Shown piece after piece: positions 34,763-45,013 of a stretch of 64,000 nucleotides of DNA. Each line of letters starts with the position of its first letter. Position 1 is the first letter of the stretch. Source of the stretch: Mesorhizobium sp. YM1C-6-2 (lineage in GTDB: Bacteria; Pseudomonadota; Alphaproteobacteria; Rhizobiales; Rhizobiaceae); the NCBI RefSeq assembly GCF_003666685.1, contig NZ_RCIZ01000007.1:173054-237053 (forward strand), in the 5' to 3' direction. Position numbers and translations under genes: made by a program. The notes under the pieces were generated by a model, which was not told the origin of the DNA, searched no databases, and was given only the letters and a program-made list of their open reading frames with translations.

Positions 34763-35451
34763 AAGATTCCCCATTAAGCGCCGAGCGAGGATCGCCTTAT
34801 GATTTGACGTTCACGACGCGTTCAGAACCGTTGCATATAGTAGCCCTGTTCGCAACTACTAAATTTCATCCAGCTGTTTCACGCCCACGTGCCGATGTTT
34901 TTGACGGCTCTCAGGAACACTTCCTCGTACGTGAATCTCGACCTGCCGACCGTTTTGACGGTCGAGTAAATGTAAATCGAGTAGACACTGCTGGGATGAC
35001 GGCTGCCGCGTGAAGGGCGGCTAAAGTAGGACGACTCGTCTTTCCTGCATCGGTCACCGAGCCGTCGGTGAATGGGCACGAATTCGTCGAGGGGATAGTC
35101 ATGCCGTTCGAGCTGCTACAGGCGGGCGTCATCGACGACTTGCCTGAAAGTCGTGACAAACTCGAGCCGTCTCACGATGTGGCTTTGATTGGGGAAGACG
35201 AAGCCTCTCGGTCTCGGACGACCTACGTCACTCTCAGCTGGGTTCCTGTCCAGTGAACGCCGAGACGAAAAAACGCCACGAGCCCTCCAAACGCTGAGTC
35301 CTATTGTCCCGAAACCTCATCAGGCTTCGGGACAACCAACCTTCCGCAATTTTAGATATTAGTCTGGGATCTGTTAGAGCGTGTTACGGCGAACGCGCAT
35401 CCTTACGATTGGGACGACAACAATCCGCCGTCAGAGCCCGGGATCAAACTG
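34763..35451. other. gene-poor gap of about 690 bases
   Basis: The 5' side should hold the promoter of the dipeptide-type importer operon; the stretch GTTGCATATAGTAGCCCTG at 34829-34847 is AT-richer than its surroundings. Short open frames exist on both strands at 34879-35256 but none shows a domain, a ribosome site or convincing homology; they may be decayed coding DNA. An inverted repeat lies at 35304-35335. No other structure is seen. Confidence 0.55.
35304..35335. terminator. inverted repeat downstream of the second hyuB
   Basis: TTGTCCCGAA and TTCGGGACAA are perfect 10-bp arms with an inner CCT/AGG pairing and a CATC loop, 117 bases past the end of the 45940-35452 gene run. It is a reasonable terminator for that run, although no T-run follows on the minus strand. 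A mobile-element end is an alternative that I cannot support. Confidence 0.45.
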
Positions 35452-37248
35452 CTAGGAAGCGTTCATCCGCAGTTGGGCGGTTTGTCCGGTATCCATCGAC
35501 AGAGTGTCGTCCTCCGGCGTTCCCGTGAACGCAACGCCATACACTGACTTCGCTCTTTCAACACTGACCCACCCCTCGGCGACGTCGTGCAGGACCCGCT
35601 CGGCATCTCGCTTCAGCGGATTGCCGTAGCCACCGCCGCCAGCCGAGTGGGAGATCATGCGCTCTCCCTGTCGAACGGTCACGGCCGCGCAGGACGGCTG
35701 TTCGTCAACACTGCCATCCACGCGGCGCAAGGCAGCGCGGGTCTTGCCGCCCGGACCGCCGCCAACGGTCCCGGAAGCGGGCGTGATGGTTCCATCGGCT
35801 GCGTAGAGGATCGTGAATTTCTCGGCCCCCAGGGGACCGTATTCACTGTAGATCGATGGAGCGCCCCTGAACGTGCCGGCTCCCTCACTGTCTTGCAGCA
35901 GATGCCGGTCGGCGATCAGGATGGGAAATTGCAACTCATCGACCTCGACACTGTCGATATAGCACATTCCTGCATTGCCGGCGTGGATGATCGACAGGAA
36001 ACCGTCGCTGGCCGGAGTGCCCGCCCCGCCGCTGATGCCGATATGGATCTGGTTGACGAAAGGCGTGTCGCCATTGCGCGGGTCGCGACCGGAAATGACG
36101 CCCAGTCCCGGCGGCTGGATCGGGCCGGTATCGGCCTGACCGTAACCCGGAGACAGTTCGGCAATCGCGCGCTGCACGGGGTTGGTGACGTGGTCGGCCA
36201 GATTGGTCGTGGCGACGGAACAGGACGCCGGATGGCGCGGGATGCCGACGCAGCAGTTTTCCCGCACCTTCACCTCGATCCGCCGGAAGCTCCCCGCATT
36301 GGCCGGCACATGATGGTCCATGATGGCATTGAACACGCCGATCATCGCCGCACTGCGCGACGTCGCCTCGGTCAGGTTCAGTCCGCAGGGCTGGCAATCG
36401 GGGTTGTCGGTCAGGTCGATGTGAACCATCGCCGCCTCGGAGTCGATCTCGATATGGGTCGTTATCGGAATGCCGTCGGGCAGGCCAGGAATCGGATCAT
36501 GCACGGAGAGCATGGTCTTGCGACCTGAGGACAGCTTGCGAATAGCCTCGATCATCCGCTGCTCGGAATAGTCGAACCAGCGATCTGCGTAGCCGTCGAG
36601 GAGGTCCCAGCCGACATCATTGCCAAGGGCAAGCAATTCCCGCTCGCCGATACGCACCGCGCCCATGCTGGCCAGGAAATCGCCCCACCACTGGTCCGGC
36701 ACCCGGATACGGGCGCGGCACATGCGCACGATATCCTGATTGGTCTGATGGTTTTCCTGTATCTTCAGCGCCGAGAAGATGAGAGCACCTTCCTCGTAAA
36801 CGTCCTTTACATCCGCAAGATAGGTAGATGGCCGCGAGTTGCCGCAATCGCCCTGATGCGCCTTGGCGAGAACGAAAAAGCGTAACGTGCCCCCATCGTC
36901 GATGACCGGCACGATCATGCAATGGTCGGCCGCATGTGAGTTGCCCTCATAAGGACTGTTGTGCAGGAAGCAGTCGCCGCGCTTCAGGATCGGATGGTGC
37001 TTCAGCACCGCCTGGCACATCAGGTCCGGCCCGACGAATGTATGGTTCGGCAGGCTTTCGGCGGCAGCCAGCAGCTTGCAATCCGCCGTCAGCACCACGC
37101 AGGAGAAGTCATGCGCGGTGTTGAGGATGCCGGACCTTGCGGTACGGAAAAGCGTATTCTGCATCTTGCGGGCGATGCTTTGCATGCGGCTGGCGATCAT
37201 CGCCATCTGCACCCCGTCGGGAGTCTTGCTCATTGTCGGCTTGCTCAT
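35452..37248 (-). CDS. hyuB: hydantoinase B/oxoprolinase subunit, second copy
   Basis: A 598-residue HyuB-family protein with the same landmarks as the first copy (FRTARSGILNTAHDFSCVV, GDCFLHNSPYEGNSHAADH, SAGGGGYGNPLKRDAERVL) but clearly diverged in sequence and 42 residues longer. The N-terminal metal-side segment differs (NTAHDFS here, REGGDFS in the first copy), so the two pairs probably act on different substrates. Its start overlaps the HyuA stop by 4 bases (ATGA). It is the last gene of a run that starts with a ribose-type importer and a sugar-acid dehydratase, which is an unusual setting for a hydantoinase. Confidence 0.9.
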   Translation of the reverse strand: MSKPTMSKTPDGVQMAMIASRMQSIARKMQNTLFRTARSGILNTAHDFSCVVLTADCKLLAAAESLPNHTFVGPDLMCQAVLKHHPILKRGDCFLHNSPYEGNSHAADHCMIVPVIDDGGTLRFFVLAKAHQGDCGNSRPSTYLADVKDVYEEGALIFSALKIQENHQTNQDIVRMCRARIRVPDQWWGDFLASMGAVRIGERELLALGNDVGWDLLDGYADRWFDYSEQRMIEAIRKLSSGRKTMLSVHDPIPGLPDGIPITTHIEIDSEAAMVHIDLTDNPDCQPCGLNLTEATSRSAAMIGVFNAIMDHHVPANAGSFRRIEVKVRENCCVGIPRHPASCSVATTNLADHVTNPVQRAIAELSPGYGQADTGPIQPPGLGVISGRDPRNGDTPFVNQIHIGISGGAGTPASDGFLSIIHAGNAGMCYIDSVEVDELQFPILIADRHLLQDSEGAGTFRGAPSIYSEYGPLGAEKFTILYAADGTITPASGTVGGGPGGKTRAALRRVDGSVDEQPSCAAVTVRQGERMISHSAGGGGYGNPLKRDAERVLHDVAEGWVSVERAKSVYGVAFTGTPEDDTLSMDTGQTAQLRMNAS

Positions 37249-39332
37249 AGGGACGCATCCTTCAGAATTTCAACGCAAATTGCGCCTGCCTCGGTTCTTC
37301 GCGCTACGGTTCCGGCATCCACGACGACGGTGGTGTAAGAAGATTCGATCATCGCCGGACCGGAAACCGGTTGGCCGGAAGGCAGGGTCTCAAGCCTGTA
37401 GACCGGTGTGTCGGTCCATCCGGCACTCGTGAAATAGGCCTGCCGGGCAACCCCTTGGTCATGGGTTTGCGCGAGGCTGGCAAGCCGGCTTTCCGGATTC
37501 TCCTTCAGGCGGCAGCTTACTTTTGCACGCCATGTCACGAACTCGACGGACGAGTCCGGGTCTTCGATCTCGAAGATACGCTTATGCGCGTCGTGGAACG
37601 CAGCACTAAGCCGGCTAAGGTCCGCTTCGGATGCGATCCTTGTCGTTGAAAGAGGAACGTCGATCTCCCAGATCTGGTTGGGATACCGCGCCTCAACCGA
37701 GAACTCGATCGTGTGGTCGATGGCGCTATCCGCCTGACCCGCAAGAAACTCGCGGCACCGTTCTTCCAGTCTTTCCAGGACCTCGTTGACCTCGTTGAAC
37801 TTGAAGGCGGCGTCGGTCGTAAACTTCAATACAGCGTGATCGGTGGAGAGGTCCGACATCAAGGCTCCGGCAGCGCTCAGCACCGCTCCGGCCTCGGGGA
37901 TCATCACTCCCGCGCATTGCAGGCGCTTGCCGAGCGCCACGATGTTGAGGCCCGCCGCGCCGCCGCCGCCGATAAGCACCGCCTGCGCAGGGTCAATACC
38001 CTGATTGATGGTGATTTCCTCGATCGCGCCAATCATCTTCTCGGAGGACAGGCCAAGCACGGCCAAGGCTGCCTCCTCCACGCTCAACCCCAATGGGGCG
38101 GCGACCTTTGCCTCCAACTGACGCACCGCCGCTTCGCGATCGAGCTTCATGGCGCCGCCGAGAAAGTAATCGGGATCGATGTAGCCGAGGATCAGCGCGC
38201 AATCGGTGACAGTCGGCTCCTCGCCACCGCGGCCATAGGCGACAGGTCCCGGCGTCGATCCCGCGCTTTGCGGCCCGACATGCAGCATCTTGCCGCTGTC
38301 GACCCAGGCAATCGACCCGCCACCGGCGCCGATGCTCTTGATGTCGACTGACGGAAAGCCGGTCATATGGCCGCGATGCTTTTGCCCAATCCACGTCTCG
38401 CGCGTCCACGGCAGCCTGCCGTCGCGCACGAGACTGACGTCGAACGTCGTCCCGCCAGTGTCGGCGATGATGGCGACCGCGCTGCCGAATTCCCGCCCGG
38501 CATAGAGCCGCCCCGCAACCGGCGCCATAGCCGGCCCGGAGTTGATGGAATAGATCGGGGCGTTGGCTACTGCGGTTGCATCCATCACCCCGCCGCTTGA
38601 CGTAACCACAAGCGCACGACCGTTGAAGCCGGAAGAGCGCAAACGCGACTCCAAGCCGTTCAGGTATTCGAACATCAACGGCTTCAACGACGCATCGATT
38701 ACCGTTGACGATGCCCTGCGATATTCGCGCAAGGTCGGATTGAGCTGATGCGACAGCGTGAACGGCACGCCAGGCAGATGCTCGGCAAGCAGTTCACCGA
38801 CACGCAATTCATGGGCGGAATTAGCGACCGACCACAGCAGGCAGACCCCGACCGCCTCGATATCCAGTTTCCTCAGGCGGCCGATGGTGGTGATCAGCGC
38901 CTCCTCATCCAGCGTCGTCAACACCTCGCCGGAAGCCGCGATCCGCTCCTCAACCTCGAAGGTGTAGCGGCGCGGAACATATGGCTGCGGATAGTCGACC
39001 CGGAAGTTGAACGGCTCGATGCGGCCGCCTTCCCGGATGACAAGGATATCCCTGTGGCCCTTCGTGGTGAGGAATGCGGTCTTGGCGGTCTTGCCGGTGA
39101 TGATCGCGTTGATCGCCCGTGTCGTCCCATGGATAAACATCGAGGTGCGGCCGAGAAGCGCGCGCCGGTCCACACCATAATGTCCGGCGGCGAGGTCGAT
39201 CGCGGACAGCACGCCGAGCACCGGGTCCTCCGGCGTCGTTGATGCCTTGAACAAGAGGATATGCCCATCGTCCTCGACGACCAGATCGGTAAAGGTACCG
39301 CCGGTGTCACACGCTATTCTCAGATCAGACAT
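37245..39332 (-). CDS. hyuA: hydantoinase A/oxoprolinase subunit, second copy
   Basis: A 695-residue HyuA-family protein from the ATG at 39332 (MSDLRIACDTGGTFTDLVV), chosen for the AGGA ribosome site and because the ATP-binding motif begins at once. Other family segments are AIIADTGGTTFDVSLV, SIGAGGGSIAWVDSG and STPGPVAYGRGGEEPTVTD. Identity to the first HyuA is limited to motifs. It lies 53 bases after a LacI regulator gene. ATP-dependent opening of a lactam, lactone or imide ring, or a carboxylation, is possible; the sugar-acid dehydratase nearby hints at a carbohydrate-derived substrate (inference). Confidence 0.91.
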   Translation of the reverse strand: MSDLRIACDTGGTFTDLVVEDDGHILLFKASTTPEDPVLGVLSAIDLAAGHYGVDRRALLGRTSMFIHGTTRAINAIITGKTAKTAFLTTKGHRDILVIREGGRIEPFNFRVDYPQPYVPRRYTFEVEERIAASGEVLTTLDEEALITTIGRLRKLDIEAVGVCLLWSVANSAHELRVGELLAEHLPGVPFTLSHQLNPTLREYRRASSTVIDASLKPLMFEYLNGLESRLRSSGFNGRALVVTSSGGVMDATAVANAPIYSINSGPAMAPVAGRLYAGREFGSAVAIIADTGGTTFDVSLVRDGRLPWTRETWIGQKHRGHMTGFPSVDIKSIGAGGGSIAWVDSGKMLHVGPQSAGSTPGPVAYGRGGEEPTVTDCALILGYIDPDYFLGGAMKLDREAAVRQLEAKVAAPLGLSVEEAALAVLGLSSEKMIGAIEEITINQGIDPAQAVLIGGGGAAGLNIVALGKRLQCAGVMIPEAGAVLSAAGALMSDLSTDHAVLKFTTDAAFKFNEVNEVLERLEERCREFLAGQADSAIDHTIEFSVEARYPNQIWEIDVPLSTTRIASEADLSRLSAAFHDAHKRIFEIEDPDSSVEFVTWRAKVSCRLKENPESRLASLAQTHDQGVARQAYFTSAGWTDTPVYRLETLPSGQPVSGPAMIESSYTTVVVDAGTVARRTEAGAICVEILKDASL

Positions 39333-39385
39333 TGGTTTTCCTGAAGCTTGCACGTCGCATTGCGAACGGCGGGCATCCGCCGCCG

Positions 39386-40504
39386 TCATTTGCCCTGCGC
39401 GTCGCGGCTGGTTGAAGAGGAGGTTGGTTGCGTCGTCGTCTGGCGGACGACCAGGGAGGGAAGCAGCACCTTGTCGGCCGGCTCATCCATCGAAGGAGAC
39501 AGGTGGCCGATGGTCGCCTTCGCCATCTCGGCAACTGGATGGCGGATCGAGGTGAGGCCCGGACTGGCGGCTTCGTTCATCCAGATATCGTCGACTCCGA
39601 TGAGCGAGATATCAGACGGCACCGCAATTCCGACGGCGCGAAATCCGGCCATCAGGCCATGGGCGATCATGTCGTTGAAAGCAACGACGGCCGTCGGGCG
39701 CAAAGAAAGAGCGGCAACATCGATGGCGGCGCGCCGTCCCGCATCCACCATGTGAAGGTCGGCGATATCGACCACACGTTCCCTGTTCTCGACCATAACG
39801 ATGTCGCTGGCGCGGATGCCGTATCGCTCGACGGCAAGCTCGAATCCCTTCATCCGGTCGACGCGGCTGTGCGTGATCAGCGAATCGGTCACATAGGCGA
39901 TGCGGTCATGGCCAAGGTCGTGAAGATGGCCGACAGCCATATCCATGGCGGCCCGATGATCCAGGTTGACGGTTCGTAGGCCCGGCAGCTTGAAATCGTC
40001 GCGGCTCGCATCGATCGCCACGATCGACACGTCCTCCCGTGCGGCGTAATAGACGCCACAAGTCGAGTTCATCGGCGAGATCGTGATCAGCCGGCGCACC
40101 CCGATGTCGGCAAGCCTGTCCAGAAAATCCGTCTCGATAGCGGAGCTTCGCATGGTGTTGCACATGTGAACGCCATAGCCTGCCCTCGACGCCTCCTGTT
40201 CGATGGCAAGAACGAGTTCGCCGCTGTAAGGATTGACGACACTCGGAACGATCAGCGCGATGGCGTCCGTGCGTCCGGTCTTGAGCTGCCTCGCCACACG
40301 GTTGGGCCGGAAATTCAGTTCGGCGATGGCTTCCTTTATGCGCAGCCGGGCCTCTTCGCCCAACCGCTCGAAATGCCTGTTCATGTAGTTGGACACAGAA
40401 CTGCCCGAAACGCCGGCAGCCCGCGCCACGTCCTGAATGGTCACGCGCGGCGGCGCGAGGTCCAATTTAGCCTTGCCGGATGATGAAGGTTTTCGAGTCG
40501 CCAA
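39386..40504 (-). CDS. LacI family transcriptional regulator
   Basis: A 372-residue regulator with a LacI helix-turn-helix (VTIQDVARAAGVSGSSVSNYM near residues 21-41), the hinge helix (NRVARQLKTG) and a periplasmic-binding-protein-like effector domain ending in SLVVRQTTT. The chosen start is TTG at 40504, unusual but preceded by a strong GGGAGG six bases away; no ATG lies nearby in the right place. The gene sits inside the operon, between the sugar-acid dehydratase and HyuA genes. Its effector is probably the imported sugar, sugar acid or a derivative, and a tandem repeat ahead of the binding-protein gene is a candidate operator. Confidence 0.92.
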   Translation of the reverse strand: MATRKPSSSGKAKLDLAPPRVTIQDVARAAGVSGSSVSNYMNRHFERLGEEARLRIKEAIAELNFRPNRVARQLKTGRTDAIALIVPSVVNPYSGELVLAIEQEASRAGYGVHMCNTMRSSAIETDFLDRLADIGVRRLITISPMNSTCGVYYAAREDVSIVAIDASRDDFKLPGLRTVNLDHRAAMDMAVGHLHDLGHDRIAYVTDSLITHSRVDRMKGFELAVERYGIRASDIVMVENRERVVDIADLHMVDAGRRAAIDVAALSLRPTAVVAFNDMIAHGLMAGFRAVGIAVPSDISLIGVDDIWMNEAASPGLTSIRHPVAEMAKATIGHLSPSMDEPADKVLLPSLVVRQTTTQPTSSSTSRDAQGK

Positions 40505-40588
40505 TCTTCGCCTCCCTTGCCCCCGCGCCCGCCTGCCGACGGCTACCTGAATCGACTTGCATTTGTCGCCGCGATGGAAGCGGCACTG

Positions 40589-42301
40589 TCAGTGGCTATC
40601 TTCTGCGACTTCGCTTCCTCGGCAGCCCACCAGGAAGTCGAAATCCGCGCCTTTGTCCGCCTGCATCACGTGACGGATATAGAGCCCCTTGTATCCAGTC
40701 TCGGGGGCGTGGGGCGGCGACCAGTCCATGCGCCGACGCTCCAGTTCGGCCTCGTCGACATCGAGGTGCAACCGGCGTCCTTCAACGTCCAGTTCTATGA
40801 TGTCGCCGTCACGCACCAGAACGATAGGCCCGCCCACGGCTGCTTCAGGCGCCGCATGCAGAACGACCGTACCAAACGCCGTCCCGCTCATCCGTGCGTC
40901 GGAGATGCGGACGAGATCGCGTATGCCCTTTTTCAGAAGCTTTCTCGGAAGTCCCATATTGCCTACTTCGGGCATGCCGGGGAAACCCTTGGGGCCGCAG
41001 TTCTGCAGCACCAGAATGCTGTTTTCATCGACCTCCAGATCAGGATCGTCGATCCTCGCCTTGTAGTCCTGCATCGACGTGAAAACGACGGCCTTGCCGC
41101 GGTGTTTCATCAGCGCCGGCGTCGCCGCCGACGGCTTGATCACCGCGCCATCCGGGACCAGGTTGCCGCGCAACACGACGATGCCGCCGTTCTCGACGAT
41201 CGGATTGTCACGTGTGCGGATCACGTCGGTGTTGAAATTCTCGACGCCTTCAAGGTTTTCACCAAGCGTCTTGCCGCTGGCAGTCATCACGGAAAGGTCA
41301 AGCAAGTCGCGGATTTCCGACTGCACGGCTGGCACCCCGCCAGCATAGCAGAACTCCTCCATCAGGTATTTTCCCGATGGCATGACGTTGGCCAGCGTCG
41401 GCACGGAGCGCCCTGCATCGTCCCAGTCCTGCAGCGTCAGCTCGACTTCCATCCGGCCCGCAAGCGCCAGAAGATGGAGGACCGCATTCGTCGACCCGCC
41501 AAGGGCCGCGTTGACGCGGATCGCATTAATGAAGGCCTGTCGCGTCAGCAGGTGCGAAAGCCGCAGGTCCTCCTTCACCATCTCGACGGCACGGCGGCCG
41601 GTGAGCCTCGCCAGCTTGGCGCGGCGCGCATCCACTGCCGGATAGGCCGCATTGCCCGGCAACGTCACGCCAAGCGCCTCGGACATGGACGCCATGGTCG
41701 AGGCCGTTCCCATTGTCGTGCAATGGCCGGGAGAGCGCGACATGCCGCTTTCCGCAGCTACGAATTCCTCTCTGGAAATCACTCCCGCCCGCACCTCTTC
41801 GGAAAGGCGCCAGATATCCGTTCCCGAACCCAGAATGCCGCCCCGATGACGCCCGTTCAGCATTGGCCCGCCGGAGATGAGAATCGAGGGCAAGTCGACA
41901 CTTGCCGCTCCCATGAGCAGTGAAGGGGTTGTCTTGTCACAGCCGGCCATGAGGATGACGCCGTCCATCGGATTGGCGCGTATCGCCTCCTCGGCATCCA
42001 TCGCCGCCAGATTACGGAAAAGCATTGCGCCGGGGCGCAGGATGGATTCCCCGCAGGAAAAAACCGGAAACTCGAGTGGGAATCCTCCGGCATCGAGTAC
42101 GCCGGCCTTGATGTGCTCAACCAGCCCGCGGAAATGGGCGTTGCAGGGGGTGAACTCGGAAAACGTATTGCAGATGCCGATTACCGGCCGACCATCGAAC
42201 ATATCGTCCGGCAAGCCGCCGTTCTTCATCCAACTGCGGTGGATGAACGCGTTCATGGAATCGCCACCAAACCACTGCTGGGATCTGCTTTTCTTGGACA
42301 T
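40589..42301 (-). CDS. [2Fe-2S] sugar-acid dehydratase (IlvD/EDD family, arabonate/xylonate type)
   Basis: A 570-residue IlvD/EDD-family dehydratase. Three cluster cysteines are visible at residues 53 (TPCNAHF), 121 (GCDKTTP) and 194 (GHCTTMGTASTM), with the same spacings as I recall for rhizobial L-arabonate dehydratase, a [2Fe-2S] enzyme. The WFGGDSMNAFIHRSW start and DFLVGCRG end are also typical of the pentonate/sugar-acid branch and not of valine-pathway IlvD. It would remove water from an aldonate to give a 2-keto-3-deoxy acid. It follows the ribose-type permease on the same strand with a CAGGAG ribosome site. Confidence 0.92.
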   Translation of the reverse strand: MSKKSRSQQWFGGDSMNAFIHRSWMKNGGLPDDMFDGRPVIGICNTFSEFTPCNAHFRGLVEHIKAGVLDAGGFPLEFPVFSCGESILRPGAMLFRNLAAMDAEEAIRANPMDGVILMAGCDKTTPSLLMGAASVDLPSILISGGPMLNGRHRGGILGSGTDIWRLSEEVRAGVISREEFVAAESGMSRSPGHCTTMGTASTMASMSEALGVTLPGNAAYPAVDARRAKLARLTGRRAVEMVKEDLRLSHLLTRQAFINAIRVNAALGGSTNAVLHLLALAGRMEVELTLQDWDDAGRSVPTLANVMPSGKYLMEEFCYAGGVPAVQSEIRDLLDLSVMTASGKTLGENLEGVENFNTDVIRTRDNPIVENGGIVVLRGNLVPDGAVIKPSAATPALMKHRGKAVVFTSMQDYKARIDDPDLEVDENSILVLQNCGPKGFPGMPEVGNMGLPRKLLKKGIRDLVRISDARMSGTAFGTVVLHAAPEAAVGGPIVLVRDGDIIELDVEGRRLHLDVDEAELERRRMDWSPPHAPETGYKGLYIRHVMQADKGADFDFLVGCRGSEVAEDSH

Positions 42302-42358
42302 GACAGTCTCCTGGCCCGGCACTGGAGCACCGTGCGGTTTTCAACTCTTGCGAACGAA

Positions 42359-43387
42359 CTATTTCTTCAGCCGTTTTCTTGACCGATAGACATCCGACCC
42401 GACGGCAACGACAATGATGATGCCCTTCACGATCTCCTGGTAGTAGGCATCGATCCTGAGGAAGGTGAAGCCGGACGAGATGAGGCCGAGGATGATCACG
42501 CCGATCACGGTGCCGGCTATGCGTCCGACGCCTCCGGCGAGCGACGTGCCGCCGATGACGGCCGCTGCGATGGCATCGAGCTCATACATGTAGCCCATGC
42601 CGGACTGCGCGGTCTGGGCGCGGGCGCAGGCAACGACGCCGGCAATGCCAGCCAGCATGCCGGCGATGGCGTAGACCTTCACCAGATGGCGCTCGACATT
42701 GATGCCCGAGACGCGGGCGGCCTGCGGATTGGCGCCGATGGCATAGGTAAACTTGCCGTATCTCGTGTATTTCATGGCGATGTGGAAAATGATCGCAATG
42801 ACGATGAAGATCGCCACCGGCCACGCACTGGAGCCGATTGCGGTGAACTCATCCGTCAGCCCCGAAACCGGCTGGCCGCGCGTGTACCATTTGGCGATGC
42901 CGCGCGCGGAAACCATCATCCCCAACGTCGCAATGAACGGAGGAATTTTCGCGTAGGCGATGAGCAGCCCGTTGATGCAGCCTGCGATAAGGCCAAGCAG
43001 AATACCCGCAACAATCGGAACATAGGCCGGAAGCTCCACCAGCGACGGATAGAGCGCGCGCGCCCAGCCTTCCGACTGAGCCAGGCTGGCAACGATCATC
43101 GCCGTCATCGCCACCACCGACCCTGAAGAGAGGTCGATCCCACCGGTTATGATGACCTGGGTGACGCCGATGGCGATGATGCCGATCACCGAGACCTGGA
43201 GGATCGCAATGGTGAGTCGCTGCGGATTACCCAGAAAGCTTTGGCCGATGAATATCCACCCAAGCGCCTCGCACAGAAGCGCGATGCCAACCAGCACCAT
43301 AAGGATGTTGATTTCGTCGAACCTTCGCCAACCGGACGCCTTAGCGGGCTGTTTTCGAGACATCGTCAGAGACTGGACGCCGTTCAT
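42359..43387 (-). CDS. ribose-type ABC transporter permease (RbsC family)
   Basis: A 342-residue, very hydrophobic permease of the BPD_transp_2 family. The diagnostic ITGGIDLSSGSVVAMTAM segment is near residue 85, and the ATPase-docking loop AIGANPQAARVSGINVE is near 220; the end has GTSLAGGVGRIAGTVIGVII. It lies 24 bases after its ATPase gene and about 57 bases before the sugar-acid dehydratase start. Length and features are those of a functional sugar importer. The intact GIDLS motif distinguishes it from the permease at 7572, which has EFDLS. Confidence 0.93.
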   Translation of the reverse strand: MNGVQSLTMSRKQPAKASGWRRFDEINILMVLVGIALLCEALGWIFIGQSFLGNPQRLTIAILQVSVIGIIAIGVTQVIITGGIDLSSGSVVAMTAMIVASLAQSEGWARALYPSLVELPAYVPIVAGILLGLIAGCINGLLIAYAKIPPFIATLGMMVSARGIAKWYTRGQPVSGLTDEFTAIGSSAWPVAIFIVIAIIFHIAMKYTRYGKFTYAIGANPQAARVSGINVERHLVKVYAIAGMLAGIAGVVACARAQTAQSGMGYMYELDAIAAAVIGGTSLAGGVGRIAGTVIGVIILGLISSGFTFLRIDAYYQEIVKGIIIVVAVGSDVYRSRKRLKK

Positions 43388-43411
43388 ACCTATCGACCTC
43401 GCATTCGTGCG

Positions 43412-44962
43412 CTAGCGTGCGATCATTTCCATGATGCTGACCTGGGTTGCGTCCTTGCGGTCCAGGATTCCTGCGATCCTGCCTTCATGAACCACCACGA
43501 CCCTGTCGCTCATGCCAAGCACTTCCGGCATCTCCGAAGAGATCAGGATTATCGCCGCGCCATTGCTGGCCATGCGCGAGATAAGCCCATGGACTTCCGC
43601 CTTGGCTCCGACATCGATGCCTTTGGTCGGCTCGTCCAGAATGAGGATTTGCGGCCTGGTCAAAAGCCAACGCCCCAGAAGCACCTTTTGCTGGTTGCCG
43701 CCTGACAGCGTTCCAACCGGCGTCTCAAGACTGGCTGCCTTGACCTTGAGGCGCTCGCACATGTCCGAGCATGCGTCCCGCAAGGCGGAGCCGGACAGAA
43801 ATCCGACCTTCGTAAAACCATTCTGCAGAACCGCCACCTGCATGTTTTCCTGAACGCTCAGGACCTGCATGCTTCCGGTCGTCCCGCGATCCTCCGTGAG
43901 AAAACCGACGCCCTTGCGGATGGCCTGCCCCGGCGAGCTGATGGCGATCTTTTCGTTACGGATAAGGATTTCACCGCTCGTTGCCGGCGTCACGCCGAAC
44001 AGCGTTTCTGCGATGTTGGAACGACCGGCTCCGACAAGCCCGGCAAAGCCCAGTATCTCGCCGGCCCGCAAATCGAAGGAGACGTCTCTGAATACGCCCT
44101 CAAGCGAGAGCTCCCTGACCGAAAGGATGACCTCAGCGGAAGGGACATTCTCCTTCGGAAACATCTGGGAGAGTTCGCGGTCGACCATCCGAAAGACGAT
44201 CTCGTCCCTCGTTATCTCTCCGTTTCGATAGGTCCCGATATATTTCCCATCCCGGAAAATCGAAATGTCGTCGGATATTTTGAGTATCTCATCCATCTTG
44301 TGCGAGATGTAGACGATACCGACGCCACTCTTCTTCAGGTCGGCTATGATCTCGAAAAGATGATCCGCTTCTTTTTCGGTCAAGGCCGAGGTCGGCTCGT
44401 CCATGATCAGCACGTCGGATTCGTAGGAGATCGCCTTTGCAATCTCCACCATCTGACGGCTGGCCACCGCCAGCTCTCCGATCCTGGCGTCGGGATCGAC
44501 GCCGATGTTCAGACGGTCGAACAACGCCTGCGTCATGCGTCGCATGCGCGCATGATCCACCAGGCCGAGGCGATTGAGCGGCTCGCGCCTGATCCAGACA
44601 TTCTCCGCAACGGTCATCGACGGCATCAGGTTAAGCTCCTGATGGATCATCGCGATACCGTGGCCAAGCGCTTCAAGCGGGGTCTTCAGCGATACACGCC
44701 GGCCTTTCAGGTAGATGCTCCCCTCATCCGGCTGGATCACGCCGGCCAGAATTTTCATGAGGGTGGATTTCCCGGCCCCATTCTCTCCCATCAGGGCGTG
44801 AACGGTTCCACGGCGGAGTTCGAAGCGGACATCGTCGAGCGCCCGGACAGACGGAAACGCCTTGGAGATGCCGCTGACGCGCAGCAATTCCTCCCCCTGC
44901 ATCTGCGGATGCAGGGCCTCGCTTCCATCTTGATCCGGGCCGGATATCGGCTGCATTACCAT
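43412..44962 (-). CDS. ribose-type ABC transporter ATP-binding protein (RbsA family)
   Basis: A 516-residue fused double ATPase. Half 1 has Walker [13 protein letters not shown] near residue 57 and [14 protein letters not shown]; half 2 has the degenerate [27 protein letters not shown] and [14 protein letters not shown]. This is the usual RbsA pattern. Its start lies 51 bases after the binding-protein stop, with a 12-bp perfect hairpin in between. It is the energising subunit for the permease encoded next. Confidence 0.94.
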   Translation of the reverse strand: MVMQPISGPDQDGSEALHPQMQGEELLRVSGISKAFPSVRALDDVRFELRRGTVHALMGENGAGKSTLMKILAGVIQPDEGSIYLKGRRVSLKTPLEALGHGIAMIHQELNLMPSMTVAENVWIRREPLNRLGLVDHARMRRMTQALFDRLNIGVDPDARIGELAVASRQMVEIAKAISYESDVLIMDEPTSALTEKEADHLFEIIADLKKSGVGIVYISHKMDEILKISDDISIFRDGKYIGTYRNGEITRDEIVFRMVDRELSQMFPKENVPSAEVILSVRELSLEGVFRDVSFDLRAGEILGFAGLVGAGRSNIAETLFGVTPATSGEILIRNEKIAISSPGQAIRKGVGFLTEDRGTTGSMQVLSVQENMQVAVLQNGFTKVGFLSGSALRDACSDMCERLKVKAASLETPVGTLSGGNQQKVLLGRWLLTRPQILILDEPTKGIDVGAKAEVHGLISRMASNGAAIILISSEMPEVLGMSDRVVVVHEGRIAGILDRKDATQVSIMEMIAR

Positions 44963-44977
44963 GCCTCTCGTAGGGGG

Positions 44978-45010
44978 AACGGGTGCGCCACCAACGGCGG
45001 CGCACCCGTT
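44978..45010 (-). terminator. perfect hairpin between sugar-binding protein and ATPase genes
   Basis: AACGGGTGCGCC and GGCGCACCCGTT are perfect 12-bp arms around a 9-base loop, beginning 3 bases after the binding-protein stop and ending 15 bases before the ATPase start. It probably protects the binding-protein message from 3' decay or attenuates read-through, giving excess binding protein. Confidence 0.75.
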
Positions 45011-45013
45011 GGG

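Noticed and set aside
34879..35256. Short overlapping frames on both strands that might be a transposase or integrase remnant
   Set aside because: No transposase motif, terminal repeats or target duplication could be seen, so no mobile element is called.
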